The position numbers were made by a program, and so were the translations under genes. The notes beneath the pieces were generated by a model. The model was given only the letters and a program-made list of their open reading frames with translations. It did not search any database and was not told where the DNA came from. From Rosenbergiella gaditana (GTDB taxonomy: Bacteria > Pseudomonadota > Gammaproteobacteria > Enterobacterales > Enterobacteriaceae): a DNA stretch of 64,000 nt. This document shows positions 59,908 to 64,000 of this stretch, piece by piece; position 1 is the first letter of the stretch, and every line of letters starts with the position of its first letter. The stretch spans positions 124,001-188,000 of the forward strand of contig NZ_JABBFR010000003.1 in NCBI RefSeq assembly GCF_018494065.1, in the 5' to 3' direction.

Positions 59908-60715
59908 TCTATTCTGGATTGATCATTTAAAGAAGGGAGATGCAACGTAGACTACACTATTTTTTCATCATAGCCCCTGACTTAACATAGAGTAACGTTA
60001 TATATCAGGCGTTATCATCTAAGAGTCTTGGCAGTTTGGAAAGGTGTAACACCATCACCTCATTACAAAGCATACTGGATAGGGTTATCGGCTGCAACCC
60101 CCTGCTCGTCGACAAGGTTATACCTGCCTACGGCCACAAACTTTTACCGGATTGTTTGAGCAGAGTGCCTGACGGGTTAACAAGTTTTAGGTAAATTCCC
60201 TCCAATACGGGAAAGCCTCGCTTTTCAGCGATGCTTTTGACTAGTTACCTGTTTCGATATGCGATAACACCACGATACGAGGATGACTCGCCACGGTAGC
60301 CTCCGCCAATTGCATACGTACAACCAGAAAATCCTGTGCCGTTTCTCGCCTTTTGCGATAGCTTGTCATTATGTATGAGGAAATAATATGAGCACCTCCA
60401 CTAACAATGACCTACCGTTGTCATCCATTACTTCCAATAGCGATTTTAAAATAAAAAACTTTCACGCCTGATATTATTAAGTTTAATAATATATTCCGAG
60501 CTTAATTATTAAAAAAATATTAATTTACAACTCTATTATTAACTTCATTGAAACGGAGATAAACCAACACCCCGCCACACATATTTTTAATTGCAACATG
60601 GAGCTGTTATTAATAATTCAATAAGAGATATCCGGATATGATCCTCATTATGGTATTATTCCATTTTTTCGGTTATTTCAGCTTTCCATTTTTAATGTCA
60701 TAGAGTGCTTTAGAT
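59908..60715. other. Gene-poor region with possible coding debris
   Basis: Between crcB and the autotransporter there is no full gene. Two short frames stand out: a 42-codon frame on the minus strand at 60241-60369 (MTSYRKRRETAQDFLVVRMQ at its start) and a 27-codon frame on the plus strand at 60388-60471 (MSTSTNNDLPLSSITSNSDF) with GAGGAAA at good spacing. Composition shifts from moderate GC (60000-60370) to very AT-rich (60440-60560). The former may be the remains of a lost gene. I cannot name either. Confidence 0.35.
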
Positions 60716-60741
60716 ATCAGGCAGGGCTCAGCCCGCCTGAT
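60716..60741 (-). terminator. Hairpin after the autotransporter gene
   Basis: ATCAGGCGGGC and GCCCTGCCTGAT pair on the minus strand with one bulge-like mismatch, 10 bp after the autotransporter stop. A T-run is on the plus-strand side only as TAAAAAACC, so directionality is not ideal. Confidence 0.55.
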
Positions 60742-60751
60742 AAAAAACCGT

Positions 60752-63619
60752 TTAAAAGTTGTACTTCACTCCAACCATCGCGGCACTGTCGTTATAGCCT
60801 GCATCCCCCACCCGCACACCAACGTTACCCCAAAGATTCAGGTGCGGGTTAATTTGCCCTTCAAGCCCAACTTTAGCTTCAGCGAGATTGTCTGCTCCAT
60901 TTTGGCTAACGGTACTGTCATCCATTTTGGTCGCAAAATCGCGCGTATTGTGCAACCAGTTCAGTTCTAAATAAGGCTGGAAGTGACGCTCCTTGCCGTT
61001 ATCACGTGCATGATGGCTTTTAAGATAAGTTTTAATGCCGAGCCGAGTCATGATGTTCCCATCACCCTTGCCGCTAACCTGAGTTCCGTTGGCTTCCTGA
61101 TGGCTATCCGCCCTTACGCCCATCCATACTATCTGGGCCTGTGGCTGCACAAACCACTGATTAAGCGTACCCTGACTACCCAGAAATTGCCCAAGCTCCC
61201 ATGTATAACCACCTTCCAGCGAAGCGGTAATCCCATGAGATTTATATCTTTCAGTCGCCAACTTATCGCCACTCACTTCGTTGTTGAACCAGCTGTACTG
61301 TAGCCAGCCATCCAAATAGGCACCGGTACGATTTTCATTGTTGGCATACCATGTGGCGTAACTCCCTATGCTGTAACCATCAACCGAGCCTTTAGAGCTG
61401 TAATTGCCGACCTGGTTCCGGGAAGTGCTGTGGTTATTGCCATAACCCGCCATAAAGCCAACGTGCCCGCGATTCAGCCCATCAGTGCTCCAATGTGCAG
61501 CATCGCCGCCAATCTGAGCCATATACCCGTTACTTTGAGTTTTCAGCTGTCCACTACCATCACGCCAGGCATTGTGTCCGCCGACCTGACGCAGCCACAG
61601 GCTGGTCACTTCATGTTGACCCGTCAGCGCATCGATATACTGGGTTTCTCCCAGACGATCGTGCAAAGTCATCATAAACAGGTTATTGGCCGCTGCCAGG
61701 TTAGCCGTATAACTTCCTCCTTCCGGACGAATGACTGAAGCTGTTTCGGATTGCGGATCTGGCGTTGGCTCAGGATTGCTCAGTTTACTGCTCAGATACC
61801 AACTTTCGCCTTTTTTGACGAGATCGTAATCGTAAGCGCCAGCAACGATACGATCCATTTTGACAAAACGCCCCAAAGAAGTACCGCCGACATCAACGAT
61901 TTTTATTCCCTCAATAGTCTGTGCGCCATGGCCGCCAATATTATTGATGGAAACGTTAGTCGTTCCCTGCAGCACATTTCCGCCGACAATAAGTTTATTG
62001 GTCGACGACTCGTCGCTTTCCAGCACGCTGTTCATTATCAGTGTCCCGCCGTTGCCGGTGTAATTTCCGGTCACAGTCAAAGTATCGAATTTGTCGGGCG
62101 CAGAAAAGACAACCGTACCGTTATTGCTAAGTTGCTCAACAATGGAATTGCTTGTCATATTCCAGTTACTGCTACTATCCAGCGCCAATGAGGAAGCGTT
62201 ATTTATCGCACCATTCAGTACGGAACCTGAGGTAAGATTAATTACGGTGGTATTTCTCGGATCCGCCACCACAATATCGCCATTTAACTTACTGTTTGTC
62301 GCATTGAAAACTACGTGACTGTATAGGTTATTGGCCTGATTTTGGGTATCTTCATAGTTGCTGACGGTCATTAGCTGACCATTTCCGCCACTAAGAGTGG
62401 TATCTTTCACCTCTAGCGCCAAATCGCTCGTATCGACAGCTATCGCCTGCGCCTGCTCGCTTTTAAGCGTCACGTCATCGAGTGATACTTTATTGCTGAG
62501 CGAAGAGGTCGATGAGTAGCCATTGACATACAGCCCATATGCCTCTTCACCTGATGCAGTAATAAGGCTATCGCTAATGTTCAGCGATCCCAAGCGACTC
62601 CACAGCCCAAATCCTTCCTTACCGGAGGTATTGATCAGCATCTTGCTTGCTGTTATTTGCGATCCAGGGTAAGCCAATAACCCCGGTGAAAGTTCGCCAC
62701 GTGTAACAATAGTGCTGTCAGCGAGTGTTCCTACACCGCCAAGTGCCGTGAACAAGCCCGTGCTTCTTGCTCCTGAGGTGGTAATAGATAGGCCATCACC
62801 CCTTACTTGGTTTTCGGTATATATGCCGTAAGCATTGTCCCCTTGTGTTTCGAGAGTAGTGTTTGTTAGCTCGGCAGTCCCTTTTTGCGCATTTACTGCG
62901 ATAGCTCTCTCACCCACAGTAGTAATATTTGCGTTATTTATCATTACCGAAGAATCCCTTGAGGCAATCCATATCGCATCACTGTAAGCACCTTGAGTGG
63001 TAAACAGCCCTCCCTCAACATTAATGTTTGCCGCCATATTGGCATTCAATGCATAACTCTGATTCCCCGTAGTACTGACGGAGACATTATCCAGCGCCAA
63101 TTTCCCTGCCATCACCCTGATGGCATCTCCTCCAGCGCTTGCAATAATACTGTCGGTAACCTGAGCGATTGAGGTGCCCTGAGACGTGGACCAACTCCCA
63201 TCCAAGGCCAGCCCCAGTCCATTATTTTGAGTCTGAATATCTATATTGCTTAACACAGCTTCGCCGTTATTCGCCAGATAAACACCGGTGCCGTAACTCC
63301 CGCTAACATTAATTTGTAAATCTCGTCCGATAAATTTACTGTTATCGATCCAGGCCCCACCGCCACGAATTCCTGAGCTATTCAACTGCAGCCGGGTACC
63401 GGTAAAATTAGCGCCATTTTTCGCCTGAATAATGAAAGCGCCATTAGTGCCGTTTTCAAGCACCAGATTATCTAGAGAGCGTACTGTACCATCAGCAATA
63501 ATCGTGTCGTTATTGGCCGCCCACACGCAAGAACAGGGTAAAATCAATACAGGTAAAATATACCGCTGGCTGAATAATAATGAGCCAATATTCCATTTAT
63601 TATTGACATGACTATGCAT
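60752..63619 (-). CDS. Type V autotransporter, pertactin-like
   Basis: A 955-residue classical autotransporter. The signal region runs to about residue 35 (QRYILPVLILPCSCVWA). The passenger, to about residue 620, is a beta-helix of recurring units such as GDNAYGIYTEN, GARSTGLFTALGG, GKEGFGLWSRLGS and GEEAYGLYVNG. A short PEPTPDPQ linker is followed by the translocator domain with LWLRQVGGHNAW and a terminal GVKYNF. The ATG at 63619 has AAGGAG; a TTG at 63625 is weaker. It follows the small LuxR-type gene by 27 bp. The surface function (adhesion, aggregation) is not determinable from sequence. Confidence 0.88.
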   Translation of the reverse strand: MHSHVNNKWNIGSLLFSQRYILPVLILPCSCVWAANNDTIIADGTVRSLDNLVLENGTNGAFIIQAKNGANFTGTRLQLNSSGIRGGGAWIDNSKFIGRDLQINVSGSYGTGVYLANNGEAVLSNIDIQTQNNGLGLALDGSWSTSQGTSIAQVTDSIIASAGGDAIRVMAGKLALDNVSVSTTGNQSYALNANMAANINVEGGLFTTQGAYSDAIWIASRDSSVMINNANITTVGERAIAVNAQKGTAELTNTTLETQGDNAYGIYTENQVRGDGLSITTSGARSTGLFTALGGVGTLADSTIVTRGELSPGLLAYPGSQITASKMLINTSGKEGFGLWSRLGSLNISDSLITASGEEAYGLYVNGYSSTSSLSNKVSLDDVTLKSEQAQAIAVDTSDLALEVKDTTLSGGNGQLMTVSNYEDTQNQANNLYSHVVFNATNSKLNGDIVVADPRNTTVINLTSGSVLNGAINNASSLALDSSSNWNMTSNSIVEQLSNNGTVVFSAPDKFDTLTVTGNYTGNGGTLIMNSVLESDESSTNKLIVGGNVLQGTTNVSINNIGGHGAQTIEGIKIVDVGGTSLGRFVKMDRIVAGAYDYDLVKKGESWYLSSKLSNPEPTPDPQSETASVIRPEGGSYTANLAAANNLFMMTLHDRLGETQYIDALTGQHEVTSLWLRQVGGHNAWRDGSGQLKTQSNGYMAQIGGDAAHWSTDGLNRGHVGFMAGYGNNHSTSRNQVGNYSSKGSVDGYSIGSYATWYANNENRTGAYLDGWLQYSWFNNEVSGDKLATERYKSHGITASLEGGYTWELGQFLGSQGTLNQWFVQPQAQIVWMGVRADSHQEANGTQVSGKGDGNIMTRLGIKTYLKSHHARDNGKERHFQPYLELNWLHNTRDFATKMDDSTVSQNGADNLAEAKVGLEGQINPHLNLWGNVGVRVGDAGYNDSAAMVGVKYNF

Positions 63620-63646
63620 CGTCAACTCCTTTTTCCAATTTAGTAT

Positions 63647-63964
63647 TTATAAGCACAAGGTCTTTCGTTCAGCACATCCACACCTCGCAATAAACGAAGC
63701 ATATCTATAGAATTCAGCTTGATTTTCCGCACCCATTTTTCGAAAGGCACTTCTGTAATGGGTACGTATCGTTTTGCGTGAACGGTTAAGTATTCTTGAT
63801 ATTTCAGCACTGTTGTACCCCTGTCCTATAAATATCATGACATCATTTTCCGTATCAGAAAGTTGAGCGTATTTTTTCAACCCAAACTTCCAATAGACCT
63901 CTTCATCATGGATAAACTCATTGTAATCAGCATGGGCTATCTCCAGTATCTTGCATATTTTCAT
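63647..63964 (-). CDS. Small LuxR-type HTH regulator
   Basis: A 105-residue protein consisting almost only of a LuxR/GerE helix-turn-helix: LSDTENDVMIFIGQGYNSAE, then ISRILNRSRKTIRTHYRSAF and RKMGAENQAEFYRYA. A short N-terminal stretch (MKICKILEIAHADYNEFIHD) replaces any receiver or ligand domain. It precedes the autotransporter gene with a 27-bp gap and probably shares a transcript, so it is a candidate for its regulator. The start at 63964 is inside the window but the promoter is largely outside. Confidence 0.75.
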   Translation of the reverse strand: MKICKILEIAHADYNEFIHDEEVYWKFGLKKYAQLSDTENDVMIFIGQGYNSAEISRILNRSRKTIRTHYRSAFRKMGAENQAEFYRYASFIARCGCAERKTLCL

Positions 63965-64000
63965 AGAGATATCATTTAGGGTTTTACTTTTTGGCAGGAA

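Noticed and set aside
59824..59960. Fluoride (crcB) riboswitch upstream of crcB
   Set aside because: I looked for the conserved GG-ATGG and pseudoknot pattern and did not see it.

Overview
The window is a chromosomal segment of an Enterobacterales bacterium. Over its first 50 kb, gene identity and order follow the Escherichia coli block around prfB-recJ, gcv, serA, pgk, speA, metK, galP, gshB and mutY. A few differences (pncA between gcvT and ubiI, no sbm operon, no yggU, an inverted mltC-to-yggN block), moderate GC content and the accessory genes at the right end point to a plant- or insect-associated Erwiniaceae-like relative rather than Escherichia. The genus cannot be settled from the sequence alone.

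Layout. 1-5.1 kb: prfB (5' part, with its programmed frameshift), recJ, dsbC, xerD, fldB, ygfX and sdhE. 5.3-11.6 kb: ygfZ, yqfA and the glycine-cleavage operon gcvT-gcvH-gcvP behind a PurR-like box. 11.9-18.4 kb: pncA at the end of a ygfB-pepP-ubiH-ubiI operon, zapA, 6S RNA (ssrS) and fau. 18.4-24 kb: serA, rpiA, argP, yggE, argO and mscS. 24-33.3 kb: central carbon metabolism (fbaA, pgk, epd, tktA; Cra- and CRP-like sites) and putrescine synthesis (speB, speA). 33.3-45.2 kb: metK (MetJ-like box), galP (two GalR-like operators), sprT, endA, rsmE, gshB, yqgE, ruvX, yggR, yggS, yggT, rdgB and hemW. 45.2-49.7 kb: mltC, yggX, mutY, trmB, yggL and yggN.

From about 49.7 kb the core order ends. An acuI-type reductase, a Fur-boxed siderophore-interacting protein and cytoplasmic trehalase treF come first. 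A decayed IS4-family element follows, then a secreted LEA-like repeat protein. The AT-rich stretch 54.7-58.5 kb holds an orphan LuxR-type regulator, a FaeA/PapI-like protein, an internally deleted IS3-family remnant and four small genes of the YcgZ/YmgA/AriR connector family. Then come a BadF-type sugar kinase, crcB, a gene-poor stretch, and a two-gene unit of a small LuxR-type regulator and a 955-residue autotransporter.

The most notable observations are: a 47-bp remnant carrying both ends of an IS150-group element inside the loop of the hemW/mltC terminator, with a 3-bp target duplication; the Rcs/biofilm-type connector island; and the trehalase/LEA-like pair flanking an IS4 remnant with a still readable 12-bp duplication.
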